Source: Tolypothrix tenuis PCC 7101
Lineage (GTDB): Bacteria > Cyanobacteriota > Cyanobacteriia > Cyanobacteriales > Nostocaceae
DNA: 64,000 nt
Assembly (NCBI RefSeq): GCF_002368295.1
Contig: NZ_AP018248.1
Span: 4,370,458 to 4,434,457 of the forward strand
Direction: 5' to 3'
Part shown: positions 45,871 to 57,200 of the stretch, one piece after another
Numbering within the stretch: the first letter of the stretch is position 1
Layout of the letters: every line of letters begins with the position of its first letter
Program-made: the position numbers and the translations under genes
The notes under the pieces: model-generated
What the model was told of the DNA's origin: nothing
Seen by the model: the letters and a program-made list of their open reading frames with translations, nothing else
The model's database searches: none

Positions 45871-48506
45871 ATACTTCCTTCTTCCTCTTTTGGCTTTGCA
45901 ATATTATTACTGTGAATCATTTCTCCCATTGCTACTACAATTTTGCGTTGTCCAATATAGGGGGAACGACCATGAGCGCATAACATATTATCTAACATGA
46001 GAATGTCTCCTTTTAGCCAGGGAAAGCTAGTTTGAGACTGTTGATATACTTGATTAATTTCTGCAATTACATCATCTTCAATCGGAGTACCATCGCCGTA
46101 ATAAACGTTGCGGGGTAGTTTTTTCTCATCAAATAAAGATAATAAAGATTCTCTCGTTTTTATATCCAAATAAGCGATGTGGTGTAATTGAATTTGATTA
46201 AAGAATACTGATTCACCAGTTTGAGGATGTACTGCTAATGCTGGACGCACTTGGCGAGTAATTAAACTATCGTCTCCATACCATTCAAAACTAATTCCAG
46301 CTTGGCGACAGTAATCTTCAACTACGCTTTTATCGGAAGTGCGGAAAAAATCTTGCCAGATCACATCTAAATTATTCGTATAGTTACGAACATACATAAA
46401 TTGTTTTTGGGCAAGTTTTTCTCGTAATTTTGCTGGGAGAATTTTATAAGCTTTGCGACAGTCGATAATTGGTGTTTCTCCGCCTTGTAGTGCAGGTTGA
46501 ACGCAGAAAAACCAGATTTTTAAAGGCCAGCAATGCAAATGAGAACTTTCGTTATGAAACAGTATGGCTTTGTCGGCTGGGTAAGGAGTAGAACCATATA
46601 CTTTGTTACCTTCACCAGTGCGGGGTAAATCGCCATAGTCACCAAATAAATTTGGACAAACTGCGCCAGCAAAATTTTCAAACTCTTTGACTGTATTAGT
46701 TTGAAATCCTCTAAATAAGATAGCACCGTGCTTTAATAATTCATTTTCTATAAATTCACGGTTACTCTTAGCCCAATCTGCTAAATCAACGTCATCAGCT
46801 AAAGGTTGAATTACTACAGGAAAGGTATTACCCGCTTGTAAATATGTGGTTTTGACTAAATTTAGTGATGATAAATTGATACTGGTAGGAGTAATTTTAA
46901 TAAATTTTTCTCGATTAAAAGCCTTGCGCTTGTTGTTTTGCATAGCTTGTTGTTTCTTTTCAGCTTCAGTCAATATTTCTAAACTATTAATTCGGGCATT
47001 AGGTTGTTTAACGATATTGTTTAGTAGAGTTTCAAAATGACTTGCCATACCAGCGATACCTACGGCACGCCTATCGGCGATCGCACTTTCTGTAAATAGT
47101 TCGCTATTATAGCGCCAGGTGCTAGTAATTCCTTGAGGAGTTTTGGTTAAAAATACTGCTAATTCAAACCTGGCAGTGTCATTTCTCCAGAACCACTCTT
47201 TCAATGTCAATCCTGGTAAATCTAAAGAGGGCATCGGAGTATTTTGCAGAACAAATAAAACCTGAAATAATGGTGATGTATTACTCAAACTCCGTTCAGG
47301 TTGTAAAGCTTTAACTAATTCCTCAAAAGGTAAATCTGGATGAGCATAAGCTTCTAAAGTAACTTGGCGTACTCTTGCCAGCAATTCTCGAAAACTAGGA
47401 TTACCGCTTAAATCTGTACGTAACACTAACAGATTCATGAAAAACCCAATTAACGATTCTGTTTCAGCCCGATTACGATTAGCAATATCTGTACCAATAA
47501 CAATATCTTCTTGTTTGGTATATTGCAATAATAATACTTGAAAAGCGGCTAACAAAGTCATGAATAGGCTAACGCCTTCTTGATGACTTAATGCTTGAAT
47601 TGCTTGTGCTAAGTTAGCAGGAATCAAAAAAGATTGACTAGCACCACGATTAGTTTTAACTTCTGTACTTGGGCGCACTGTAGGTAATTGCAGCACTGGC
47701 AAATTATTACCAAGTCTTTCTCGCCAATAAGCTAACTTTTGGGCTAAAACTTTTCCTTGCAACCAATTTCTCTGCCAAACAGCAAAGTCAGCATACTGAA
47801 TTTTTATTTCTGGTAATGGAGAAGGTTGATCATAATAAAATGCACGATATAGGGTACTTAACTCTCGAATTAATACTCCTATAGACCAGCCATCCCAAAC
47901 AATATGGTGTACGGTAATTAATAATATATTCTCTTCCTGACTAAGCTGAATTACTGAAACTCGAATTAATGGTAACTTTGTGAGGTCAAAAGGTAACTCA
48001 GCTTCTTGTTGAGCAAATTTTTGTGCCTTGGTTTCTCGCTCATTTTCTGGTAAATTGCTGAAATCTACTACTGATACTTTAACTTCTAAATTTGCAGAAA
48101 TTATTTGTACAGGCTGTCCATCTATTGTAGTGAAAGTAGTACGCAAAATCTCATGGCGGCACACAATTTCATTGATGCTTTTTTCTAACAATTCTATATT
48201 GAGATAACCAAGTAATCGCAGAGCAACTGGTTCGTTATATGTAAAACTATTAGGTTGTAATTGTTCTGCAAGCCAGAGTCTTTGTTGAGCAAAAGATAAG
48301 GGTAGTGGCTGATTTCGCTGTACAGGTTGAATTACATCATCTTGACGTAATACTTGTAAAATCTCTGCCTTACGTTCACGTATTTGAGTCAGTAGAGTTG
48401 ATGTAATTGTACCTTTGGGAGCATTATAGTGTAACTGCTGTCCTTCTACCCAAAGTTTTACGTCTAAACTTTCAATTTCCGATAAAAACTTCTTGATATT
48501 TTTCAT
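45864..48506 (-). CDS. Docking-condensation-beta-hydroxylase fusion (TubC_N-C-TauD)
   Basis: 880 residues. Residues 1-55 resemble a TubC-type N-terminal docking domain, fitting a partner at the C-terminus of the PKS. A condensation domain follows at about 65-520 (LSFAQQRLWLAEQL; HHIVWDGWS near 200). From about 560 to the end it is a TauD/SyrP-like Fe(II)/2-oxoglutarate hydroxylase, with metal residues in FHNESSH and CAHGRSP and a later Arg in IGQRKIVVAM. There is no adenylation or carrier domain. The protein should form the bond between the polyketide and Asp and hydroxylate Asp at the beta carbon on the next protein's carrier. The start overlaps the PKS stop by 4 bp (ATGA). An 8-residue insertion (DRRAVGIA, near residue 480) comes from a small mobile repeat. 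Confidence 0.9.
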   Translation of the reverse strand: MKNIKKFLSEIESLDVKLWVEGQQLHYNAPKGTITSTLLTQIRERKAEILQVLRQDDVIQPVQRNQPLPLSFAQQRLWLAEQLQPNSFTYNEPVALRLLGYLNIELLEKSINEIVCRHEILRTTFTTIDGQPVQIISANLEVKVSVVDFSNLPENERETKAQKFAQQEAELPFDLTKLPLIRVSVIQLSQEENILLITVHHIVWDGWSIGVLIRELSTLYRAFYYDQPSPLPEIKIQYADFAVWQRNWLQGKVLAQKLAYWRERLGNNLPVLQLPTVRPSTEVKTNRGASQSFLIPANLAQAIQALSHQEGVSLFMTLLAAFQVLLLQYTKQEDIVIGTDIANRNRAETESLIGFFMNLLVLRTDLSGNPSFRELLARVRQVTLEAYAHPDLPFEELVKALQPERSLSNTSPLFQVLFVLQNTPMPSLDLPGLTLKEWFWRNDTARFELAVFLTKTPQGITSTWRYNSELFTESAIADRRAVGIAGMASHFETLLNNIVKQPNARINSLEILTEAEKKQQAMQNNKRKAFNREKFIKITPTSINLSSLNLVKTTYLQAGNTFPVVIQPLADDVDLADWAKSNREFIENELLKHGAILFRGFQTNTVKEFENFAGAVCPNLFGDYGDLPRTGEGNKVYGSTPYPADKAILFHNESSHLHCWPLKIWFFCVQPALQGGETPIIDCRKAYKILPAKLREKLAQKQFMYVRNYTNNLDVIWQDFFRTSDKSVVEDYCRQAGISFEWYGDDSLITRQVRPALAVHPQTGESVFFNQIQLHHIAYLDIKTRESLLSLFDEKKLPRNVYYGDGTPIEDDVIAEINQVYQQSQTSFPWLKGDILMLDNMLCAHGRSPYIGQRKIVVAMGEMIHSNNIAKPKEEEGSIC
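47053..47076 (-). repeat. 24-bp SDR5-like element inside a HIP1 site, in a coding region
   Basis: On the coding strand GCGATCGC is followed by 24 extra bases ending GTAGGTATCGC. Removing 24 bp restores one HIP1 octamer and a normal condensation-domain reading (AIAGMASHFETLL). The element adds eight residues in frame. CGATA and TATCG at its ends can pair. Size, HIP1 target and shape fit the SDR5 family described in Nostoc. Exact ends are ambiguous by a few bases because of shared flanks. Confidence 0.8.
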
Positions 48507-51500
48507 AGTACCCCTTGTTCACGTTCGCTTGTTTCTAAATTATTTTTGTCGTTGAATAAAACAGGGATAGGCGATTGTTTTTGGCAGTATTCAGCTAATT
48601 CAGCAACAGTTGGGGCTTCAAACAATGCTGCTATTGGAATAGTTTTATGCAATTTTTGTTGAAATTTATTAATCAGAGTCACTCCAGTTAAAGAATCTCC
48701 ACCCAACTCAAAGAAATTATCATAAATGCCAACTTGATTAACGCCGAGTAACTCTTGCCACAGATTAGCAATTTCTTGTTCTATCTGGTTACGGGGAGCA
48801 GAATAAACACTGTTTAACTTTGGTCTAGAATGTCCCAAAGATGAATTATCTTTTTGTTCTATAGAAGTGAAGCTAGACCATTCTTTAATTCTTATTTCTA
48901 GGTTTCTCGTAGACACAACAACCTGTCCTAGTTCATCCCAAGCTAAGATGCTGTTAAAGACTTCTACATCATCTTGTGGTGTCATTATTAACTCAGGATT
49001 CAGAAAAGATATGGATTCATTTTTGACTGATAAAAATGGTACTCTTCCATCCCAGTTAACGCTAATCCAAGGAATAGAATGTATTTGATTATGTTGGGCA
49101 ACAAAAGCATCCATAAATAGGTTTGATGCTGAGTATGCACTATGTCCAACTCCACCAAAAATTGAGGCTAAAGAAGATATTAATAAACAAAAGTCAAGTT
49201 CTTTATTCTGCAAAACTTGTTGTAATACTAACAAGCCGTATACTTTTGCTTGAAATTCGCGATCGCATTCCGCTTCTGTAATTTGCTCAATCGGTCTCAT
49301 TCTCTCGGTTAAGCTAGTCGCCACGGAGTGAATCACACCATTAATTGCACCAAACTTTGTCTCTGCTTGCGCTATTACTTGTTGCATTTGCTCTAAGTTA
49401 GCAGTGTCCGCCTGCACTACCATTACCTCAGCATCAAGGCTTTCTAACTCCAGCAGTTTGCGAATTTTACTACTCGTAGTATCCTCTTTTATTAGCCATT
49501 GAGACCATTCATCGCGCTGGGGAAAATCAGAACGCCCTGTCAGAATTAATTTGGCTTGAAAGTTCTTTGCTAGATGTTCTGCTAATACTAATCCCAAGCT
49601 TCCTAGCCCACCAATAATTAGATAAACTCCTCCTGTTTTGAGTTTTGGCGTTTTCGGAATTGCTGGTAAATGTACTTGTTTAAAAGTTTGTACCCAACGA
49701 TGTCCACCTCTATAAGCAACTATGCGATCGCTTGATAAATTGGTGAATTCAGTTAGCAGTTTTTCTGTCAGTTTTTCTTCTTGCCAACTACCTGATTTTG
49801 GCAGATTAATATCAATACTACAGCATTGAATATTTTGATATTCTTGCCCAATTACCTTTACTAATCCCACTATAGTAGCTTTTTGGGGACAAAGAATTTC
49901 ATCTGGTCTGACAGCCTGAATATTGTTGGAAATAACTTTAATTTGTAGTTTATTTGACTTATTTTCTGTTTGCAAGGCTTTGGTAAGAAACAGCAAACTG
50001 TAAAATCCTCTATCTTGAGCAGCTTGCACATCTGCAATTGCTAATTCTGTCTCATTTACAGGGGTAATACTCCATAAATGCACAATTTTGTTAGGTAAGC
50101 AATTCAGAGTCCGTAGTTCCTGAACCAGCCTGTTGTAGTCGCTTCTGTGTCTAGGGTTAATTGTATATGAGCGATCTCCTTGTTGTTCTGTAGCAGTAAA
50201 TTCTTCTCCCAACGCAACGGTAATGATATTTTGTCCTTGCAGTTGTAATCGCTGTACAATGCGATCGCCTAAACCACAATCATCGACAAATACCAACCAG
50301 CGTTCTTGTTTGTGATTATTTATTAGTTGAGAATGAGGTGGTAAAGAACGTTCCCACGATGGAATATAAAACCAATCAGCTATATCTAATTTGCTATCTT
50401 TCGATTCGGTTGCTGATAGAGAAGCTTGAGCGAGTAAAATATGTTGTCCAAAAGCTTCTGTCTCTGAAAAAGCTGCTACTTTAGTAAAACCATGCTGATG
50501 AAGTAATTCTTGCCACTGTTCTTTAGAGAAGAAAGGATTTCCTTGGCTGCGTTGTTCATCTTCTAATGGAGACATCAGCAAACCGTCAGTAATATCAAAT
50601 TCTAACTGAGGTTGAGTAATTTCTTGAATTAGGAGAAAACCACCAGGTGCTAATAGGGAACGCACAGTATCAAGTGTTTTACCTAAATCTTGAGTAACGT
50701 GTAAGACGTTAACAGCTATAACGATATCAAAACTCTGGCTTGTATATCCTTGCTCCGTCAAAGATTTCTCTATATCGAGAAACTTATATTCTACAAATGG
50801 ATAGTCTTGAAACTTCTTTTTCGCTTCTTCTAGGAAAAAACTACCTACATCAGTAAAAGTATATTTAGTTCTTTGAGATGGTAATAAAGGTAATAATTCC
50901 GCAGTTGCAATACCTGTCCCACCGCCAATTTCAAGAAATCTTAAATTAGCCTCTGACGGTAGCGATTGCACTAATTTTTCTACAGTTGCTTTGATAATAC
51001 TATTATAATATTTATCACTCAGGGAATTTTCTCTAGCAATTTTTCCGTCTTTAACTAAGGTGGCAAAATGCAATTCTAACGGCTCTTGTTCGCCGATTAA
51101 TAAAGCAGCAAGGTGTTCGCCATAATTTTGGACGAGTTCAATTCTTTGTTGTGTATCTGTCCATTTTATTTTAATTTCTGCTACTAAATTATTAACTTCG
51201 GTTTTAGATATAGGCAGAAGATTACTAAAACGAACTGCATCTTGCTTGAGATGTCCCCGTTCTAGCAAAACTGTTAGCCAACGACACAATAATTGTCGAT
51301 AACGAGGTAAAATTCTGCCTTGTTCTAACAACTCATCTAAGGAATATTTATCAGATATATTGCTGAAAATTCCTAAATCCTGCAAAGCAAGATTCATATA
51401 AGTGACACATAAATCTTCTAAATGATGTTTGTTAGCTAAGTAATTTTGTTCATCAAATGCAGAAATTCCGCGAACAGACTGATCTTGAGCAGCTTCAATC

Positions 51501-54223
51501 AATGATTGCCAAAAATCTGATAATTTCTGATGTTCGTGAGACTGTGTAACAGAAGTTTTTTGAACGTGCCAATAACGCTGACGCTCAAAGGGATAAGTTG
51601 GCAAAGGAAGGCGCTGACGACGTTCATTAGTATAAAATCCTGACCAGTTTATTGAGGCTCCTGATAGCCAAAGGCGACCTAAACTATTGAGTAAAAAAGC
51701 AATATCTGACTGTTTTTCTTGCGGATGAGGTAAAGAGGAAACTATTACCCTATTAGTTGACTGCTGTTTAGCAAAGGTAGATAATGTTCGACCTGGGCCT
51801 ACCTCTAACAAGATGCAATTCTGGTCTTTAAATAATTCAGTAATACCTGCTGAGAAATGAACTGTCTGACGTAAATGTTTTACCCAATAATTAGGATCTG
51901 TTGCTTGTTGATTTGTAATCCAAGTTCCTGTGACATTAGCAATAAAAGGCATCTTTGGCGGATGCAGTTTAACTTTAGCTACTTCTTGTCGGAATGCTTC
52001 TAAAATAGATTCCATCATCGGCGAATGAAAAGCATGGGAAACATGGAGCCGACGACAATTGATGCCTTTCTCTAACAGCTTTTCTTGAAAAAGATTAATA
52101 GCATCATGGCTTCCAGCAACCACACAAGCAGATGGTGCATTACTAGCAGCTATAGATAATTGTTCATTTAATAAAGCTTGAACTTGTTCTTGGGGTAAGG
52201 AAACAGCCAGCATAGAACCAGGAGGAATTTTCTGCATTAACCGTCCTCTAGTTGCTACTAAAGCCAAAGCATCTTCTAAAGAAAATACCCCAGCCAAACA
52301 AGCTGCTACATATTCCCCAATGCTATGACCAATCATTGCTTGCGGATGCACACCCCAAGACATCCATAATTGCGCTAACGCATATTCAATGACAAATAAT
52401 GCTGGTTGAGCAATTTGAGTTTGTTTGAGTTTCTCGGCTGCGACTTCATTATTTTGGGGATAAATTACTGTTCTTAAATCTATCCCTAAGTGAGGTTTTA
52501 ATATTTCACAACAGCGATTAATTTGTTCACGAAATATGGCTTCGGTTTCGTAGAGTTCTTTACCCATGTTTGCATATTGAGAACCTTGTCCCGGAAACAT
52601 AAAAGCGATAGATTGCTGACAGGGTTCTTGGTAATTTGTCAAAACTCTTTGAGAATCTTGCTGGCTTAAGGCTGTGATTGCATCGTCGATATTTTCACAT
52701 ACAAGAATGCGGCGATGGTTGAATTCTCTACGTCCTAATTGCAGCGTATAAGCTACATCTGCCAAGTTTAAATCAGGATGCTGTGTGAGGTATTGAGCCA
52801 GATTTTTAGTTGCAGTTTCTAAAGCTGAATCAGTTTTAGCTGAAAGCACTAACAACTGATAATTTATTTCTTGCTCCAGGTCGCCGAGGGTCGCGGAGGC
52901 TCTGCTCCTCTGCTCTATTTCTTCGAGAATGATATGAGCATTAGTTCCCCCCATACCTAAGGAACTGACACCAGCGCGACGAGGATTTGCGCCTGTTTGC
53001 CATTCGCTCAACTTAGTATTGACGTAAAACGGACTATTAGCAAAATCAATTTGGGGATTGGGTTGTGCAAAATTTAAGCTGGGTGGAATTAGCTTATGCT
53101 TGAGTGCTAAAGCTGTTTTAATCAGTCCAGTCACTCCCGCAGCAGCATCTAAGTGACCGATGTTAGTTTTGACTGAACCGATCGCACAAAAACCTGTTTT
53201 ATCTGTAGTGCTACGAAAAACTTGCGACAGTGCAGCAATTTCAATCGGATCGCCTAAAGCTGTACCAGTACCGTGAGTTTCAATATAACTAATTGTCTCC
53301 GGCTCCACATTAGCCAACATCATGGCTTCTGCGATCGCTTCGGCTTGGCCATCTACACTCGGTGCTGTGTAGCCAACTTTACCAGAACCATCGTTATTAA
53401 TTGCGGAACCTAAGATGGTTGCATAAATGAAATCACCATCGGCGATCGCATCCTGGAGCCTTTTCAGTACAACAACTCCTACCCCATTACCAATAACTGT
53501 CCCTTTTGCTCTCGCATCAAAGGCGTAACAATGTCCGTCCGGCGATAAAGTTCCTCCTTCTTGAGCTAGATAACCTGTTTTTTGAGGTGTATGAATAGAA
53601 ACCCCTCCCGCCAAAGCCATATCAAATTGATAATTCAGCAGACTTTGACAAGCTAAAGACACTGCAACTAATGAAGTAGAGCAAGCAGTTTGAACTGTAA
53701 TACTCGGCCCTTTAAGATTTAATTTATAAGATACACGAGTACTCAAGAAATCTTTATCATTACCAATTAATGTTTGGTAAGATGTCGCTGAACCTACTTG
53801 ATCAGTATTGAAGTCAAAGGAACAATAATTGCTAAGGCTAGCTCCAGCATAAACTCCAATGCGACTATTACATCTTTGGCTGTCATAACCAGCATTTTCT
53901 AAAGCTTCCCAAGCAGATTCTAAAAATAAACGGTGTTGGGGGTCTGTGATTTCAGCTTCTTTGGGATTAACTTCAAAAAACGCCGCATCAAATAAATCAA
54001 TGTCTTCTACTACACCACCAGCTTTGACATAATTGGGTTCATTTAGTAAAGCTGGCTCTATTCCCGCAGCAATTAATTCTTCTTCCGAAAATGCAGAAAT
54101 TGACTCGACACCCTCTTTTAAATTCTGCCAAAATTGTTCTATATTTTTTGCTCCTGGAAACCGCCCAGCCATTCCAATAATGGCAATTTTTTCTATTGAT
54201 TCTTGGATTTCTGTATTGCTCAT
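48503..54223 (-). CDS. Type I PKS module: KS-AT-cMT-KR-ACP
   Basis: 1906 residues. The ketosynthase spans about 10-435, with TACSTSL (Cys near 180), HGTGTALGDP and KTNIGHLDAAAG. The acyltransferase spans about 540-850, with GHSIGEY (Ser near 632) and HAFH near 731, the signature for malonyl-CoA. A C-methyltransferase lies at about 960-1250 (LEIGGGTG near 1099, VLHVTQDLG). The ketoreductase spans about 1400-1720 (GGLGSLG near 1539; SSLAS and AYSASN with the catalytic Tyr near 1698). No dehydratase or enoylreductase is seen. The carrier protein has LGGDSLTG (Ser near 1842). It should add one C2 unit, methylate the alpha carbon and leave a beta-hydroxyl. It lies 13 bp after the Ala-loading synthetase gene and couples by ATGA to the next. 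A repeat-derived linker sits near residue 439. Confidence 0.92.
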   Translation of the reverse strand: MSNTEIQESIEKIAIIGMAGRFPGAKNIEQFWQNLKEGVESISAFSEEELIAAGIEPALLNEPNYVKAGGVVEDIDLFDAAFFEVNPKEAEITDPQHRLFLESAWEALENAGYDSQRCNSRIGVYAGASLSNYCSFDFNTDQVGSATSYQTLIGNDKDFLSTRVSYKLNLKGPSITVQTACSTSLVAVSLACQSLLNYQFDMALAGGVSIHTPQKTGYLAQEGGTLSPDGHCYAFDARAKGTVIGNGVGVVVLKRLQDAIADGDFIYATILGSAINNDGSGKVGYTAPSVDGQAEAIAEAMMLANVEPETISYIETHGTGTALGDPIEIAALSQVFRSTTDKTGFCAIGSVKTNIGHLDAAAGVTGLIKTALALKHKLIPPSLNFAQPNPQIDFANSPFYVNTKLSEWQTGANPRRAGVSSLGMGGTNAHIILEEIEQRSRASATLGDLEQEINYQLLVLSAKTDSALETATKNLAQYLTQHPDLNLADVAYTLQLGRREFNHRRILVCENIDDAITALSQQDSQRVLTNYQEPCQQSIAFMFPGQGSQYANMGKELYETEAIFREQINRCCEILKPHLGIDLRTVIYPQNNEVAAEKLKQTQIAQPALFVIEYALAQLWMSWGVHPQAMIGHSIGEYVAACLAGVFSLEDALALVATRGRLMQKIPPGSMLAVSLPQEQVQALLNEQLSIAASNAPSACVVAGSHDAINLFQEKLLEKGINCRRLHVSHAFHSPMMESILEAFRQEVAKVKLHPPKMPFIANVTGTWITNQQATDPNYWVKHLRQTVHFSAGITELFKDQNCILLEVGPGRTLSTFAKQQSTNRVIVSSLPHPQEKQSDIAFLLNSLGRLWLSGASINWSGFYTNERRQRLPLPTYPFERQRYWHVQKTSVTQSHEHQKLSDFWQSLIEAAQDQSVRGISAFDEQNYLANKHHLEDLCVTYMNLALQDLGIFSNISDKYSLDELLEQGRILPRYRQLLCRWLTVLLERGHLKQDAVRFSNLLPISKTEVNNLVAEIKIKWTDTQQRIELVQNYGEHLAALLIGEQEPLELHFATLVKDGKIARENSLSDKYYNSIIKATVEKLVQSLPSEANLRFLEIGGGTGIATAELLPLLPSQRTKYTFTDVGSFFLEEAKKKFQDYPFVEYKFLDIEKSLTEQGYTSQSFDIVIAVNVLHVTQDLGKTLDTVRSLLAPGGFLLIQEITQPQLEFDITDGLLMSPLEDEQRSQGNPFFSKEQWQELLHQHGFTKVAAFSETEAFGQHILLAQASLSATESKDSKLDIADWFYIPSWERSLPPHSQLINNHKQERWLVFVDDCGLGDRIVQRLQLQGQNIITVALGEEFTATEQQGDRSYTINPRHRSDYNRLVQELRTLNCLPNKIVHLWSITPVNETELAIADVQAAQDRGFYSLLFLTKALQTENKSNKLQIKVISNNIQAVRPDEILCPQKATIVGLVKVIGQEYQNIQCCSIDINLPKSGSWQEEKLTEKLLTEFTNLSSDRIVAYRGGHRWVQTFKQVHLPAIPKTPKLKTGGVYLIIGGLGSLGLVLAEHLAKNFQAKLILTGRSDFPQRDEWSQWLIKEDTTSSKIRKLLELESLDAEVMVVQADTANLEQMQQVIAQAETKFGAINGVIHSVATSLTERMRPIEQITEAECDREFQAKVYGLLVLQQVLQNKELDFCLLISSLASIFGGVGHSAYSASNLFMDAFVAQHNQIHSIPWISVNWDGRVPFLSVKNESISFLNPELIMTPQDDVEVFNSILAWDELGQVVVSTRNLEIRIKEWSSFTSIEQKDNSSLGHSRPKLNSVYSAPRNQIEQEIANLWQELLGVNQVGIYDNFFELGGDSLTGVTLINKFQQKLHKTIPIAALFEAPTVAELAEYCQKQSPIPVLFNDKNNLETSEREQGVL
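52875..52915 (-). repeat. Probable small repeat in the KS-AT linker of the PKS
   Basis: GC-rich and hairpin-forming (GGAG-CAGAG-CCTCC type) sequence in an AT-rich gene. It encodes Arg/Ser/Ala-rich residues (QRSRASATLGDL) between the end of the ketosynthase and the normal LLVLSAKT linker. It resembles dispersed Nostoc-type repeats, but no second copy is in the window. Confidence 0.4.
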
Positions 54224-54236
54224 TTTACCAGCTTCT

Positions 54237-57200
54237 CTAACCCTTTAGGTTATTATTTTCAGGAGAATTACTCAAAAGCTTTTGTTTAGTTTTGAAAGCA
54301 GTTCTTTGCTTTTGAGTACGTTCGCGTATTGATTGCCAAGGTGAATCTTGCTTGGAGTCTTGAATTAAATATTTTGCTAAAGAATCGATTGTTGGATGTT
54401 GAAATAACTCAATAATAGATATTTCCTTATTCAATGCTGCATCTAGCTTTTGCTTTACCTGAACTATCAGCAAAGAATGACCACCAAGGTCAAAAAAATT
54501 ATCATTTATCCCGACTTTTTCTAATTTTAATACTTCTTGCCAAATATTAGCGATCGCTCTTTCAGTTTCTGAACGCGGAGCTTGATAATTTACAGCTATT
54601 GTTGGGCGCAAATCTGTAGGAATTGGCAAAGCACTACGATTTATTTTACCATTGGGCAACAGTGGCATAACATCTAGTTGCACAAATAAAGTCGGAATCA
54701 TGTAATTTGGTAAAATTCCTTGCAAATAATTTCGCAGTTCATTAGTTGTAGTTATCTGTTCCTCCTCAGAAATAACATAAGCTACTATTTGTTTATCTAA
54801 TGCCAAAACCACAACTTCGCGTACTGCTGGATGTGCGATTAATACTTTTTCAACTTCGCCTAACTCAATACGAAAACCGCGAATCTTAACTTGATAATCA
54901 ATGCGTCCCAAATATTCTAAATTACCATTTGGGAAATAACGAGCTAAATCTCCAGTCTTATATAAACGCGAACCTAATTGACTATCAAAAGGGTGATTAA
55001 TGAAGCGTTCATTAGTTACTTCTGCTCTGTTGAAATAACCTCTAGCTAACCCAGCACCACCAAGATAAATTTCCCCTTTTACACCAACTGGTACTGGTTG
55101 TAAATTAGCATCTAGTAGATAAATTTGTGTATTGCAAATCGGGCGACCTATATTTACTGCCTTATCCTCTTTCTTGACTAAACTATATGTAGAATAGGTT
55201 GTATCTTCGGAAGGCCCGTAAAGATTGACAACTTTTTGAATTGCATCATTTTGATAAATCTGTTGCACCAGTTGATGTTGGAGTGGTTCGCCAGCTAGAT
55301 TAACAGTGCGTACTGAACTAGGTAAACCATTAACTCGCAGTAATTCGCTGATGATACTTGGAACTGTATTTACTAAGCTTACTTCTTGGGCAGCAGTCGA
55401 GTTAGGTAGATGCAAAGCGTTTTCTACTAAAATTACCTTTCCACCCCAACTTAAAGGCACAAATATTTCAAATACCGATAAATCGAAGCAAATAGAAGTT
55501 GAAGCTAATACTCCTGCAAGTTCATGATCACTAAATACTTGTCTTGCCCAGTGTAATAAAGCAATGCAACTACAATGTTCAATTGCAACGCCTTTTGGTT
55601 TACCAGTGGAACCGGAAGTATAAATAATATAAGCTAAGTTTTGCGATGTTACTTCACTGAATAAATTTTCTTTACTTTGGGGTTCTAATAACTGCCAATC
55701 ACTATCTAAACAGATAGTATTAATATTACCTGTAAAGCCTTTAGCAAAATGTGTTTGAGTCAGCAATATCTGAGCTTGACTATCTTCTAGCATGAACGCT
55801 AAACGTTCTTGAGGATATTTAGGATCAAGTGGTATATAAGCACCACCAGCTTTCAAAGTTCCTAACAATCCAATCACCATTTCTGGTGAACGTTCCATGC
55901 AAATACCTACACAAACTTCTGGTTTGACTCCTAATTTTTGTAAGTAATATGCTAGTTGATTCGCTTTGGTATTTAACTCATGATAGGTTAGTCGTTGATT
56001 TTCAAATACAAGCGCAATAGCATTTGGAGTTTTTTCTACCTGTTCCTCAAATAACTTATGAATACACAGGTGTTGCGGATAGTCTGTTTGAGTCTGATTC
56101 CAATCAACTAAAATTTGCTTGCGCTCGAATGCAGTTAACAAGGGTAATTCTGCAATACTCTGAGCGGGATTAGCAACTATACCTTCTAGTAATGATTGCA
56201 AATGTCCTAGCATCCGATGCATTGTATCTGCACCGAACAAATCAGTATTGTATTCCAAAGTGGCAATTAACCCCTGTTCTATGTCTTCCATAAACAGAGT
56301 TAAATCAAACTTAGCTGTGTCGTTAAAACCCTCTGTAAAAGTTATATCTATATCTGATAACTTTGGCGTTGGTAATGGTACGTTTTGCAGAACGAACATC
56401 ACCTGAAATAGGGGATTGTAGCTTAAATGTCGTTCTGGCTGTAGTTCTTCTACTAATTTGTCAAAGGGTAAATCTTGATGAGTATAAGCTTCTAAGGCGG
56501 TAGCTTTTACTCGTTGCAGCAATTCTCTAAAAGTGGGTACACCATCAAGGGAAGTACGCAATACTAAAACATTGACAAAAAAGCCAATTAATGATTCTAT
56601 TTCGGCTCGATTGCGACTTGCAATTGGAGAACCTACTAAGATATCTGTTTGCCCAGTGTAGCGGTATAGTAAGGTTTTGAATGCTGCCAGCAAGACCATA
56701 AATAGAGTAGTACCTTCCTGCTGACAGAAGTTTTTCAATTCTGCACTCAAGCTAGGTAATAGAACTAATTTCGCTTGAGCACCGTTGAAGGTAGGAAACA
56801 CCTTTCTTGGACTATCTGTCGGTAAATCTAATATTGGTAAATTGCCAGATAATTGTTGCTTCCAATAAGAAACCAAAGTTTGCAATCTTTCGCCTTGCAA
56901 CCACCCTCTTTGCCAATAAGTAAAGTCTAGATACTGTATTGGTAATTCTGGTAATGGTGAAGGTTTGCTATTGACAAATGCTTTGTAAGTTTCAGTTAGT
57001 TCGCGGATGAGGATACCAATAGACCAACCGTCAACAATAATGTGGTCTAGAATCAAGACTAATTGATATTCTGCTTCCCCTAAACGCAGCAGTTTAGCAC
57101 GCAATAGAGGTTGAGAAGATAAGTCAAAGGTTTGCTGGGCTTCTTGAGTGCGTCTATCCTCTGGTAATTGTTGTAAATCTTCAACAGCCAATTTAATTTT

